NCBI GenBank assembly: GCA_017307855.1
Contig: JAFKGD010000005.1
Location: 1-64,000 of the forward strand
Length of the DNA: 64,000 bases
DNA from: Burkholderiales bacterium
GTDB taxonomy: Bacteria; Pseudomonadota; Gammaproteobacteria; Burkholderiales; Burkholderiaceae_C
Direction: 5' to 3'
This document shows, piece after piece, positions 27,117 to 36,626 of the stretch. The position numbers and the translations under genes are program-made. Below the pieces are notes generated by a model, which saw nothing but the letters and a program-made list of their open reading frames with translations, was not told the origin of the DNA and searched no databases. The first letter of the stretch is position 1; each line of letters starts with the position of its first letter.

Positions 27117-27955
27117 CGGGTGGCCGCCGTCACCTGCGCCAGCCGCGGCAGCGCCTCGCGCGCGTTGCGACCGGTGGCCTCGGCCAGTTCGTCGATGCCG
27201 ATGCCGCGCAACTGCGCCACCACGGCGGCGATGCGCGGCAACTCGGCCGGCTCGTTGCGGCCCTGCGGCTCACCCGCCGCCCGCTGCTGGGCCGTGCGGT
27301 AGAGCCAGTGCGGCGCGATGTCGGGGGAATCGGTTTCCATCACGAGGGAAGACAGCGGCAGTGTGGCCGCCAGCCGGCGCAGTTGCAACGCGCGCTCGAA
27401 AGTGACGGCGCCGCCGAAGCCGAGCTTGAATCCCAGGTCGATGAACGCCTGCGCCTGTTGCTCGCTGCCGTTGAAGGCATGGGCGATGCCAAGCCAGCGA
27501 TGCGAGCGCGCGGCCACATCGCGCAACCCCTTGAGCACGCGGTCGGCCGAGCGACGCACGTGCAGGATCACCGGCAGGTCGTGGTCGCGCGCGAGCTTGA
27601 GCTGCTCGCGGTAGATGAAGGTCTGGCGCTCGTCGTCCAGCGGCTCGAAGTAGTCGAGCCCGATCTCGCCCACGGCCACCAGGCGCGGATCGCCCGCGTG
27701 CGCGCGCAGGGCGGCTTCGAGCACGGCAATGTCGCCCTCACCCGCGTCGCCGGTACACAGCGGATGAATACCCAGCGCATAGGCGCCGCCGCCCCGGTGC
27801 GCCAGTTCGCGCACCTCGTCGAAATTGCCGGTCTTGACGGCCGGCAGCACGCAGGTCGTGACACCCGCGTGACGCGCACGCGCCATGACGGCCTCGCCGC
27901 TGCCGCCGAATTCGGGCGCGTCCAGGTGCGCATGGGTATCGATCCACTCGGGCAT
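27113..27955 (-). CDS. TatD family metal-dependent DNase
   Basis: A 280-residue TIM-barrel hydrolase. Metal ligands are His8 and His10 in DTHAHLD, Glu in VGEIGLDYF (about residue 98), His in VILHVRRS, His in GIAHAFNG, and Asp in METDSPDIAP. All family positions are therefore kept. TatD proteins are 3'-5' exonucleases acting on DNA damage; a YcfH/YjjV-like paralogue is possible. It is the first gene of an overlapping four-gene chain ending in gspE. It is divergent from the HtrA-like protease gene. Confidence 0.9.
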   Translation of the reverse strand: MPEWIDTHAHLDAPEFGGSGEAVMARARHAGVTTCVLPAVKTGNFDEVRELAHRGGGAYALGIHPLCTGDAGEGDIAVLEAALRAHAGDPRLVAVGEIGLDYFEPLDDERQTFIYREQLKLARDHDLPVILHVRRSADRVLKGLRDVAARSHRWLGIAHAFNGSEQQAQAFIDLGFKLGFGGAVTFERALQLRRLAATLPLSSLVMETDSPDIAPHWLYRTAQQRAAGEPQGRNEPAELPRIAAVVAQLRGIGIDELAEATGRNAREALPRLAQVTAATR

Positions 27956-28095
27956 GGGGGCATGATGCCTGATCCCTATGCATGGGCTGGCAAACCGTGC
28001 TACCGTGCCACGGCGGCGTCGCCAAGCGCCCGCCCCACCTGGAAGGTCCGCCCAGGATCTCCCGCTTTCCCGTCCCGACGAAGTAGAGGTACCGG

Positions 28096-29136
28096 ATGCG
28101 CAGGCCAGCCCTTTACAGCCGATCCAGCCGTGCGCAGGGTGCACAGGCTGATGCTCCCGAAGCGCCCGGCGCGGCGTCGGGCGAAGCCACCGCCGCACCG
28201 GCCCGGCGCCGCCTGCGCCTCTCGGCCTTCCATCTGCAATGGGCCGCCATGACCCTGCTGGCCGTGGGCCTGGCCGTCGCGCTCACGCTGGCGCTGCGAC
28301 CCGGCGCACCCCGACTCACCCAGGAAGACATCGACGCCGCCGTGGTGCGCACGCTGGAGACCACCGTTCTGCCCTCCCCGGCCGCCAGCGCCGTGGCGAA
28401 CGTGGCACCTTCGGTGGTGCGCGTGATGGGGTTCGTTCGCAACAGCCCCGAGCGGCGCGCCGCCCGCGAGAAAGAAGAGAAAGCCGAACAGGCCGCGCGC
28501 GGCCAGCGCAGCGGCAACAGTGCGCGCCGCGAAGGCCGTAACAGCAACCCGCCGTTGCTCGACCCTGAGGCCGCCGCCGAAGCCACGGCCGAATTCCTGC
28601 CCAACGGCGTGGGCACCGGCGTGGTCATCGTCGACAAGGGCGTGATCCTCACCAACCTGCACGTGGTCAGCGGCTCCGACCAGATCAAGGTGACTTTCGC
28701 CGACGGGCTGGAAACCACCGCCTCCATCGTCGGCGTGCAGCCCGAGAACGACCTCGCCGTGCTGCAGGCCCACAAGATTCCGGACGACCTGCAGGCCGCC
28801 ACGCTGCGTTCCACCGCCGACCTGATGCCCGGCGAGCAGGTGGCCGCCGTCGGCTTCCCGTTCGGCATCGGCCCCTCGGCATCGGCCGGCGTGGTGTCGG
28901 GACTCAAACGCTCGTTCCGCTCGCCAGAGGGCAAGCAGGAGATGAGCAACCTGATCCAGTTCGACGCCGCCGCCAACCCCGGCAACTCGGGCGGGCCGCT
29001 GGTCACCATGGACGGCGAAGTGGTGGGCATCGTCACCGCCATCCTCAATCCCACGCCGGCGCGCACCTTCATCGGCATCGGCTTCGCCGTGCCGATCGAG
29101 AACGCCGCGCAGGCCGCCGGCATGCCGCCGTTCTAG
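28096..29136 (+). CDS. Membrane-anchored trypsin-like (HtrA-type) serine protease without PDZ domain
   Basis: A 346-residue protein: a charged cytoplasmic N-terminus, one transmembrane helix (about 49-67), then a periplasmic S1C protease domain. The triad is His189 (TNLHVV), Asp219 (ENDLAVL) and Ser298 (GNSGGP). A Lys/Arg/Glu-rich insertion (115-150) precedes the domain. The protein ends right after the protease fold, so the PDZ domains of DegP/DegS are absent. It lies 64 bases before moxR on the same strand and may be cotranscribed with the MoxR-DUF58-VWA genes. Confidence 0.9.
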   Translation: MRRPALYSRSSRAQGAQADAPEAPGAASGEATAAPARRRLRLSAFHLQWAAMTLLAVGLAVALTLALRPGAPRLTQEDIDAAVVRTLETTVLPSPAASAVANVAPSVVRVMGFVRNSPERRAAREKEEKAEQAARGQRSGNSARREGRNSNPPLLDPEAAAEATAEFLPNGVGTGVVIVDKGVILTNLHVVSGSDQIKVTFADGLETTASIVGVQPENDLAVLQAHKIPDDLQAATLRSTADLMPGEQVAAVGFPFGIGPSASAGVVSGLKRSFRSPEGKQEMSNLIQFDAAANPGNSGGPLVTMDGEVVGIVTAILNPTPARTFIGIGFAVPIENAAQAAGMPPF

Positions 29137-29200
29137 CGGCACCAGCAGCCACCCTGCCGCACCCTCACACCCGCACATCGTTTCCGCCAGAAAGGACGCC

Positions 29201-30211
29201 ATGGACCACCCGACCCCTTCCAGCGCCGAGGACTCCGCGGCCCTCATGGAACGCATCCTCTACGAGGTCAAGCGCCTCGTGGTGGGCCAGGACAAGTTCC
29301 TCGAACGCATGATGGTGGCCATGCTCGCGCGCGGCCACCTGCTGGTCGAAGGCGTACCGGGGCTGGCCAAGACACTCACCGTGAAGACACTGTCCGACGT
29401 GGTGCAGGGCCAGTTCAAGCGCATCCAGTTCACGCCCGACCTGGTGCCGGCCGATCTGGTGGGCACACGCATCTACAACCAGAAGACCGGCGACTTCACC
29501 ACCGCGCTGGGCCCGGTGTTCGCCAACCTGCTGCTGGCCGACGAAATCAACCGCGCGCCGGCCAAGGTGCAAAGCGCGCTGCTCGAAGTGATGCAGGAGC
29601 GCCAGGTCACCATCGCGGGCCACACGCACAAGGTGCCCAGCCCCTTCCTCGTGATGGCAACGCAGAACCCCATCGAAACCGAAGGCACCTATCCGCTGCC
29701 CGAGGCGCAGGTCGACCGCTTCATGATGAAGGTGCTGGTGGACTACCCGAGCGACGAAGAGGAGTACGTCATCGTCGAGCGCATCACCGGTCCGGCCATC
29801 ACCGTGAACGCGGTCGCCACCACCGACCAGCTGGCGCAACTGCAGGCCGACTGCCGCAAGGTCTACGTCGATCCCTCGCTGGTGCAGTACGCGGTGCGGC
29901 TGGTCTCGGCCACGCGCACGCCCGAGAAGCACGGCCTGAAGGACCAGCAGCGCTTCATCACCTACGGCGCCAGCCCGCGCGCCACGATCGGCCTGGTCGA
30001 AGGCGCCCGCGCCCTCGCCATGCTGCGCGGCCGCACCTACGCCCTGCCCGAGGACATGAGCGACCTGGTGCCCGACGTGCTGCGCCATCGCCTCTCGCTG
30101 TCGTACGAGGCGCTGTCCGAAGGCCTCACGCCCGACGCGCTGATCGCCCGCATCATGGCCAAGGTGCCGGCGCCGGCGCGTCCGCTCGAGCACGAAAAAC
30201 TGGCGGCCTGA
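29201..30211 (+). CDS. MoxR family AAA+ ATPase
   Basis: A 336-residue AAA+ protein. Walker A is GVPGLAKT (residues 51-58), Walker B is LLLADEINRAP, and sensor 1 is FLVMATQNPIETEGTYPLPE, the MoxR hallmark. The C-terminal lid contains YGASPRATIGLVEGARALAM. MoxR ATPases act as chaperones that assemble or activate cofactor or VWA proteins. The next genes encode a DUF58 and a VWA membrane protein, the classic MoxR set, but 140 bases with a structured repeat separate moxR from them. Confidence 0.95.
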   Translation: MDHPTPSSAEDSAALMERILYEVKRLVVGQDKFLERMMVAMLARGHLLVEGVPGLAKTLTVKTLSDVVQGQFKRIQFTPDLVPADLVGTRIYNQKTGDFTTALGPVFANLLLADEINRAPAKVQSALLEVMQERQVTIAGHTHKVPSPFLVMATQNPIETEGTYPLPEAQVDRFMMKVLVDYPSDEEEYVIVERITGPAITVNAVATTDQLAQLQADCRKVYVDPSLVQYAVRLVSATRTPEKHGLKDQQRFITYGASPRATIGLVEGARALAMLRGRTYALPEDMSDLVPDVLRHRLSLSYEALSEGLTPDALIARIMAKVPAPARPLEHEKLAA

Positions 30212-30230
30212 AATATGCCCACCGCCAGGC

Positions 30231-30310
30231 TCCCCCACTTCGTGTGGTCCTCCTCCCCCCTTCGAGGGGGCAACACCTCCGGCCCGGCAAAGCCGGTTCC
30301 GCGGTGTTCT
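30231..30310. repeat. Structured intergenic repeat between moxR and the DUF58 gene
   Basis: The element contains a CCCCC/GGGGG hairpin (30256-30270) and a nested one in which AACACC (30272-30277) pairs with GGTGTT (30303-30308) around CCGGC-AAA-GCCGG (30284-30296). The sequence matches, from memory, a repeat common between genes in Comamonadaceae. A related partial copy occurs just after the VWA gene. It sits inside what should be a single operon. Confidence 0.7.
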
Positions 30311-30351
30311 GGCCCGCATCGCGTCGCTCGATTCGGGTCGGAAGACTGAGC

Positions 30352-31365
30352 ATGTTCTTCAAGCGCCGCCGCCCCGCCAACGACGCCCCCACCGCGCCGC
30401 CGGCCGTGCCCGCGCATGTGGTGTCGGCAGGTGTCGCCAGCGGCCTGGCCGGCGATGCCGAGCACCTGCTGCGCCGTCTCGAGTGGACGGTGATGCGGCG
30501 CCTGGACGGCCTGCTGCAGGGCAACTACCGCACGCTGATGCGCGGCACCGGGCTCGATCTGGCCGACCTGCGCGAATACCAGTTGCACGACGACGTGCGC
30601 CACATCGACTGGAACGTGACCGCGCGCCTGGGCCAGCCCCACGTGCGCGTGTTCACCGAAGACCGGGAGATGTCGGCGTGGTTCCTGCTCGACCTTTCGC
30701 CTTCGGTCGATTTCGGTTCGAGCGAACGGCGCAAGCGCGATGTCTCGGCCGGCTTCGTGGCCACGCTCGCTCGGCTGCTCACGCGCCACGGCAACCGCGT
30801 GGGCGCCATGCTGTACGGCAGCGGGCTCGACACCGTGATTCCGCCCGGCACGAGCCGGCGCCACGTGCTGCACCTGCTGCATGCGCTGCGCCGCCCGCCC
30901 ACGGCCGAAGGCCAGGCCACGCGCCTGCGCGACCTGCTGCACGGCGGCGCCAGCCTCATGAAGCGGCGCAGCACCATCTTCGTGGTGTCCGACTTCATCA
31001 GCGAGCCGGGCTGGGAACAGGCCATGGCCCAGCTTGCGCAGCGCCACGAAGTGGTGGCCGTACGGCTGGTCGATCCGCTGGAGATGGATCTGCCCGACCT
31101 GGGCCTGATCCCGATCCGCGACGCCGAGACCGGCGAGCAACTGATGGTCGACACGCAGGACCCGGGCTTTCGCCGGCGCTTCGCGCGCCTGGCCGCCGAG
31201 CGCGAGGCCGCGCTGCGCACGACGCTGGCCGATGCCGGCGTGGACACGCTCGAACTCTCCACCGACGACGATCTGGCCGACGCGCTGCTGCGCTTCATCG
31301 ACCTGCGCCGCCGGCGCACGCGACAGGGCGCGGTCGGACGGCCCGCCCACCTGCGCGTGGCCTGA
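30352..31365 (+). CDS. DUF58 domain protein of the MoxR-VWA operon
   Basis: A 337-residue protein. The DUF58 signature is DLREYQLHDDVRHIDWNVTARLGQPHVR (split here as residues ~75-100), followed by a degenerate VWA-like fold with LLDLSPSVDFGSSERRKRD. No transmembrane helix is evident, unlike larger DUF58 proteins. In MoxR operons such proteins are thought to bind the VWA partner or the ATPase. The chosen ATG is just after the repeat. It lies 45 bases upstream of the VWA gene. Confidence 0.9.
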   Translation: MFFKRRRPANDAPTAPPAVPAHVVSAGVASGLAGDAEHLLRRLEWTVMRRLDGLLQGNYRTLMRGTGLDLADLREYQLHDDVRHIDWNVTARLGQPHVRVFTEDREMSAWFLLDLSPSVDFGSSERRKRDVSAGFVATLARLLTRHGNRVGAMLYGSGLDTVIPPGTSRRHVLHLLHALRRPPTAEGQATRLRDLLHGGASLMKRRSTIFVVSDFISEPGWEQAMAQLAQRHEVVAVRLVDPLEMDLPDLGLIPIRDAETGEQLMVDTQDPGFRRRFARLAAEREAALRTTLADAGVDTLELSTDDDLADALLRFIDLRRRRTRQGAVGRPAHLRVA

Positions 31366-31410
31366 CATCCACGGATACGTAAAGAACGCTGCGACCCCAG
31401 GAGTGCGCCG

Positions 31411-32481
31411 ATGAACAACGCTCCCGTCAACTTCCTCTGGCCCGAACTGCTGTGGCTGCTGCTGGCCGTGCCGCTGCTGGTGCTGCTGTACATGTGGCTG
31501 CTGTCGCGCAAGAAGAAAACCGCGCTGCGCTACGCCAGCCTGTCGCTGGTGCGCGAGGCCATGGGTCGCGGCAACGGATGGCGACGTCACGTGCCCCCCG
31601 CCCTGTTCCTGCTGTCCATGGTGGCGATGCTGCTGGCCGCCGCCCGGCCCATGGCGGTGATCACGCTGCCCTCCAACCAGCAGACCATCATGCTGGCCAT
31701 CGACGTGTCGGGCAGCATGCGCGCCACCGACGTGCAGCCCAGCCGCATCGAGGCCGCGCAGGAGGCCGCCAAGAAGTTCATCCAGGAACTGCCGCGCCAC
31801 GTGCGCGTGGGCATCGTGGCCTTCGCCGGCAGCGCGCAGGTGGCGCAATTGCCCACGCTCACGCGCGAAGACCTGATCACCGCCATCGACCGCTTCCAGC
31901 TGCAGCGTGGCACGGCCACGGGCAACGGGATCATGCTGTCGCTGGCCACGCTGTTCCCCGACGACGGCATCGACATCAACGAAATGGCCTACGGTGGCGC
32001 GCGCGGCGGCAACCGCCTGCGCGGGCGCTCGCTCGACCAGGCGCAGGCGCCGCCGAAGAAGGATTTCACGCCCGTGCCGCCGGGCTCGTACAACTCGGCC
32101 GCCATCATCATGCTGACCGACGGCCAGCGCACCACGGGCGTGGATCCGATGGACGCCGCCAAGCTGGCCGCCGACCGCGGTGTGCGCGTGTACACGGTGG
32201 GCATCGGCACGGTGGACGGCGAAACCATCGGCTTCGAAGGCTGGTCGATGCGCGTGCGCCTCGACGAGGAAACCCTCAAGGGCGTGGCCAATCGCACGGC
32301 GGCCGAGTATTTCTATGCGGGCAACGCCACCGACCTCAAGAAGGTGTACGAGACGCTGTCGTCCAAGCTCACCGTGGAGAAGAAGGAAACCGAGATCTCG
32401 GGTTTGCTGGCGCTGATCGCGGCGCTGCTGGCGCTGGGCTCCGCCGGTCTGTCTCTTCTCTGGTTCAACCGCATCCTTTAG
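31411..32481 (+). CDS. VWA domain membrane protein (BatA-like)
   Basis: A 356-residue protein with two N-terminal membrane helices (about 10-30 and 62-80), a periplasmic or cytoplasmic VWA domain with an intact MIDAS (AIDVSGSM, then Thr and Asp in ITAID and MLTDGQRTTG), and a C-terminal helix (about 332-350). This is the BatA layout of bacterial MoxR operons. No BatB, TPR or transglutaminase gene follows. A partial copy of the intergenic repeat begins 14 bases after the stop. Confidence 0.92.
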   Translation: MNNAPVNFLWPELLWLLLAVPLLVLLYMWLLSRKKKTALRYASLSLVREAMGRGNGWRRHVPPALFLLSMVAMLLAAARPMAVITLPSNQQTIMLAIDVSGSMRATDVQPSRIEAAQEAAKKFIQELPRHVRVGIVAFAGSAQVAQLPTLTREDLITAIDRFQLQRGTATGNGIMLSLATLFPDDGIDINEMAYGGARGGNRLRGRSLDQAQAPPKKDFTPVPPGSYNSAAIIMLTDGQRTTGVDPMDAAKLAADRGVRVYTVGIGTVDGETIGFEGWSMRVRLDEETLKGVANRTAAEYFYAGNATDLKKVYETLSSKLTVEKKETEISGLLALIAALLALGSAGLSLLWFNRIL

Positions 32482-32494
32482 ACCCCGACGTCCG

Positions 32495-32545
32495 CTCACT
32501 GCGTGTGGCTCTCTGCCCCCCAAGGGAGCCGCTCGCGCGCAGCGC
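32495..32545. repeat. Second, partial copy of the moxR-region repeat
   Basis: CACTGCGTGTGGCTCTCTGCCCCCCAAGGG shares its layout (CACT-CGTGTGG, a spacer, then a C-run/G-run hairpin) with the copy between moxR and DUF58, in the same orientation. The nested AACACC/GGTGTT part is missing. The two copies bracket the DUF58-VWA gene pair. Confidence 0.55.
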
Positions 32546-32559
32546 CTGCTTGGTCCTGC

Positions 32560-32967
32560 TCACGGCTGCGGATAGCGATCAAACTCCGGCAACTCGCCCC
32601 CGTGGGCGATCCAGTGCAGCCGCTCGGCGGTCTGCACGTGGATCTGCGGTGGCAGCCGGTCCGGATCGTCCAGCGTGGCGATCTGGATGTCCACCAGACC
32701 CGGCAACACCTGTTCGTTGCGGAAGTAGAGGCCGCTGCCGCAGTCGGCACAGAAGCTGCGGTACGAGGTGCCCGAGCTGTTGAACGTGCGGGGTTCGCCG
32801 CGCAGCAGCGCGAAGCTGCCTTCGGGGTACGCGCCCCACGCCACCATGGGCGCACCGGCGCTGCGGCGGCAGTCGGTGCAATGGCAGAGCGCGGTGTAGA
32901 CGGGCTGGCCGCTCACCTCGTAGCGGATGGCGCCGCAATGGCAGCCGCCGGTCAGGACATCGGACAT
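32560..32967 (-). CDS. GFA (glutathione-dependent formaldehyde-activating) family protein
   Basis: A 135-residue zinc protein of the GFA/CENP-V fold. The cysteine set is complete: GGCHCGAI (CxC), CHCTDC, and CADCGSGLYF. Such proteins were named after a formaldehyde-glutathione condensing enzyme, but many have no proven substrate. RYEVSGQPV and the C-terminal IHVQTAERLHWI are typical. It is convergent with the VWA gene and lies 55 bases from the alpha/beta hydrolase gene on the same strand. Confidence 0.9.
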   Translation of the reverse strand: MSDVLTGGCHCGAIRYEVSGQPVYTALCHCTDCRRSAGAPMVAWGAYPEGSFALLRGEPRTFNSSGTSYRSFCADCGSGLYFRNEQVLPGLVDIQIATLDDPDRLPPQIHVQTAERLHWIAHGGELPEFDRYPQP

Positions 32968-33022
32968 TCGTATCTCCTGTGGGGACGAAAGCGCTCGAAG
33001 CTAACGGAAAGGGCGGAGGCGA

Positions 33023-33826
33023 TCAAGCTGCCCAGGCCTGCACCACCTCCGCCAGCCAGCGTGGATCGTCCAGCGGCAGGTCGTGCCCGGCATCGGGGTG
33101 CTGCACGAAATCGGTACCCCAGTTGCGGGCCAGCGCCACGCTGCAACGCGGCGAAACCAGCCGGTCGCCCCGCGTGCCCACCACCAGCAGCGGCGCGGGC
33201 GGCGGCGTCTGCGGCGCACGGTAGCGCGCGGCGGCCAGCAGCTGGCGCAGCGCGTTGGCGCGCGAGACCGGGTGCCGGCGCCGCAGTTCGACCCAGTGCG
33301 CCACGATGCGTTCGCGTGCCGCACCGTCGAAGTCGTCGCGGCTGGTCAGCGCCAGCACGGCGCGCTCGATGTCCTCGTCGCGCTGACCGGGCCGCATGGC
33401 GCGAGCAAGCAGCGGCCAGGCGCGCGGCTGCAGCCGTTCGTGAAAGGCGCTGAATGGCCGCAGGCTGGTGTTGACCAGCACCGCACCCGCCACCTCGTGC
33501 GGATGCTTGCGCGCCCAGTCCACGCACAGCATCGCGCCCAGCGACAGGCCCAGCAGCCGATACGGCGGCGGCACGCCGCCCTGGCGCAACCGCTCGCGCA
33601 CCGATTCCATGAGCGCCGGCACCGTGGCCGGGCTGCGCTCGGCGTGACGCGTGCCATTGCCCGGCAGGTCGGGCGCCACCACCGTGTGCATCGCGCGCGG
33701 CGCGACCGCCTGCGCGAATACCGGCAGGAAGTCGTCCCAGTGGCCGGCCTCGCGCACCAGGCCGCGCAGCAGCACCCAGTGCGGTGAAGCGGCCGGCACC
33801 ACGTCGCGCGAGTCATCGGAATGCAT
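33023..33826 (-). CDS. Alpha/beta hydrolase
   Basis: A 267-residue serine hydrolase. The nucleophile elbow is GLSLGA (Ser95); the acid is probably the Asp in VVGTRGDRLVSPR, and the His lies in PDAGHDLPLDDP. An oxyanion segment, HWVLLRGLVREAGHW, is near the N-terminus. It could be an esterase, lactonase or carboxylesterase; the sequence does not decide. Its ATG overlaps the stop of the M14 peptidase gene by one base (TGATG), so the two hydrolases are translationally coupled. Confidence 0.87.
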   Translation of the reverse strand: MHSDDSRDVVPAASPHWVLLRGLVREAGHWDDFLPVFAQAVAPRAMHTVVAPDLPGNGTRHAERSPATVPALMESVRERLRQGGVPPPYRLLGLSLGAMLCVDWARKHPHEVAGAVLVNTSLRPFSAFHERLQPRAWPLLARAMRPGQRDEDIERAVLALTSRDDFDGAARERIVAHWVELRRRHPVSRANALRQLLAAARYRAPQTPPPAPLLVVGTRGDRLVSPRCSVALARNWGTDFVQHPDAGHDLPLDDPRWLAEVVQAWAA

Positions 33827-34863
33827 CAATACCACCGCTGCAAGGCCTCTTCGTGGTGCCGTACGCGCTCGTCGCCTTCGGGCACCCAGAGCCGCCAGCC
33901 GGTGGCCGCGCGCGAGATGAAATCGAGCAGACCCACGTGCACGCGCAACGTGCGCTCCTGCCGGTGGCGGATCAGCGGGTTGAAGATGCCGTGACGCGAG
34001 AACAGCTGGCGCGGGTTCTTCTTGACCCAGATCCACGAGCCCATCTCCAGCGTGAGCGGCAGGAACACCGGGCCGCCGCCCTGGCGCGCGCCGGCTTCCA
34101 GATGGAGCCAGTCCCACAGGTCGCCGTGCGCCAGGTACTGGCGGCTTTGCGGCTCGACGATGTAGCGGTGCAATGGATGCGCGCGGCCGAAGATGTCCTG
34201 CAGCGCGTGCATCTCGGCCAGGTGACGGATCGGCGCGCGCGTGTGCGCGTACGGAAACCACAGCCGGTCGCGCGTGCCGAAGCCCGAGTGGCAATCGATG
34301 GAGATGCTGAACGGGCGCGGCAGCAACTCTTCGCGCACCAGATCGCACAGCGCGCGGGCCTCGGGCTGCAACGGATCGCCCGCCGCGCCGCGGTACCACG
34401 GCAGGCCGGGGCTGGTGCGCTGGCCGCCCACCATCCAGGGCACGCGGTCGTCGGCGTCCAGCGGCGCGTTGCGCATCAGGTCGACACCGGCCGCGTTGGC
34501 GCGCGTGCCGCGCAGCATGCCCGCCGGATTGACGATCGGCACGAACACCAGCCGCACGGATTCGAGCTGCCGGTGCAGCGTGCTGTCCCAGCGCAGGCGC
34601 ATGACCAGGCTCTGCAGGTAGGCGATCACCACCTCGGCGCCGATGCGCTCCAGCCCGTGCACGCCGCCGATGAAGGCGGCCGCGGGTACGTGAGGCGCGT
34701 CGTTGCCCAATGTGATGGCATGCACCGGCAGGCGCGCGCCGGCCGGGTCGCTCGGATCCACCGGCACCTCGCAGACGACACGCGATTGCAGATGCCCCGC
34801 GCCCAGTTCGATGACGCGTTCGAGCGCGGCGAGTTCGGCCAGGGCCGGCGTGGGTAACGACAT
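33826..34863 (-). CDS. M14 family zinc carboxypeptidase-like protein
   Basis: A 345-residue protein of the M14 fold. The zinc motif is HGLE in GGVHGLERIGAEVVI, and the second His is in SISIDCHSGFGTRDRLWF. FVPIVNPAGMLRGTRANAAGVDLMRN is the usual substrate-binding stretch, and the Glu base may be in LTLEMGSW. No signal peptide is seen, so it would act in the cytoplasm, perhaps as a deacylase or amidase of small peptides. It forms an operon with the hydrolase that follows it. Confidence 0.87.
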   Translation of the reverse strand: MSLPTPALAELAALERVIELGAGHLQSRVVCEVPVDPSDPAGARLPVHAITLGNDAPHVPAAAFIGGVHGLERIGAEVVIAYLQSLVMRLRWDSTLHRQLESVRLVFVPIVNPAGMLRGTRANAAGVDLMRNAPLDADDRVPWMVGGQRTSPGLPWYRGAAGDPLQPEARALCDLVREELLPRPFSISIDCHSGFGTRDRLWFPYAHTRAPIRHLAEMHALQDIFGRAHPLHRYIVEPQSRQYLAHGDLWDWLHLEAGARQGGGPVFLPLTLEMGSWIWVKKNPRQLFSRHGIFNPLIRHRQERTLRVHVGLLDFISRAATGWRLWVPEGDERVRHHEEALQRWY

Positions 34864-34936
34864 GCGCCCATCCTGAGCGCACTACATGACACCGGTTTGT
34901 CACATCGCTGCCATCCGCCCGCCCTAGCCTTGCGGC

Positions 34937-35089
34937 ATGTCTCTCACCATCCGCCCTTCGGTCCGCCGTACCGACGCCGTTTCCCGCGCAGGCTCACGTC
35001 CGCTGGTGATCGCTGCCGCGCTGCTGTGGGGCGCGGTCGAACTGGTGGCTCTGCAGCGCCAGCGCTGGCGGCAATCGCGGCTGCATTGA
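34937..35089 (+). CDS. Small hypothetical single-helix membrane protein
   Basis: A 50-residue reading frame: a basic, Arg-rich N-terminus (MSLTIRPSVRRTDAVSRAGS), one hydrophobic helix (RPLVIAAALLWGAVELVALQ), then a basic tail ending RLH. The positive-inside pattern suits a real small inner-membrane protein. There is no strong ribosome binding site (GCCTTGCGGC before the ATG), which lowers confidence. It is divergent from the M14 gene and its stop is about 20 bases from the gdhA terminator on the opposite strand. No function is suggested. Confidence 0.5.
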   Translation: MSLTIRPSVRRTDAVSRAGSRPLVIAAALLWGAVELVALQRQRWRQSRLH

Positions 35090-35107
35090 GCGCGGCCGGT
35101 ATCCCAG

Positions 35108-35137
35108 GAAAAAAGCCGCGTCTTTCGGCGCGGCTTC
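35108..35137 (-). terminator. Rho-independent terminator of gdhA
   Basis: On the minus strand AAGCCGCG, loop CCGAAAGA, CGCGGCTT followed by a run of T, about 25 bases after the gdhA stop. It also closes the gap towards the small reading frame on the plus strand. Confidence 0.85.
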
Positions 35138-35160
35138 CGGTACCAGGGATAGCCTGAGGC

Positions 35161-36504
<1,344 letters not shown>

Positions 36505-36518
36505 CTGACTCCTCTGGA

Positions 36519-36576
36519 TGCACCGACTTGGGAAGAGTCCGGATTTTATGCATCAACAAAGGGCGTCTCATGCACC
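36519..36576. promoter_or_regulatory. gdhA leader with two TGCACC half-sites
   Basis: TGCACCGACTTGG (36519-36531) and TGCACCAAATT (36571-36581) each match the left half of an NtrC-type box (TGCACC-N5-GGTGCA), with poor right halves. They lie 15 and 67 bases upstream of gdhA. Nitrogen control would make sense for this gene, but the match is incomplete. Confidence 0.25.
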
Positions 36577-36626
36577 AAATTCATAACCCCGCATAAAGAA
36601 AGCACCACCGCAGTGCTCGCGTGATT

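Noticed and set aside
36590-36626. Terminator after the MFS gene
   Set aside because: AGCAC/GTGCT is only a five-base stem; the following T-run is interrupted, so it was left out as a feature.
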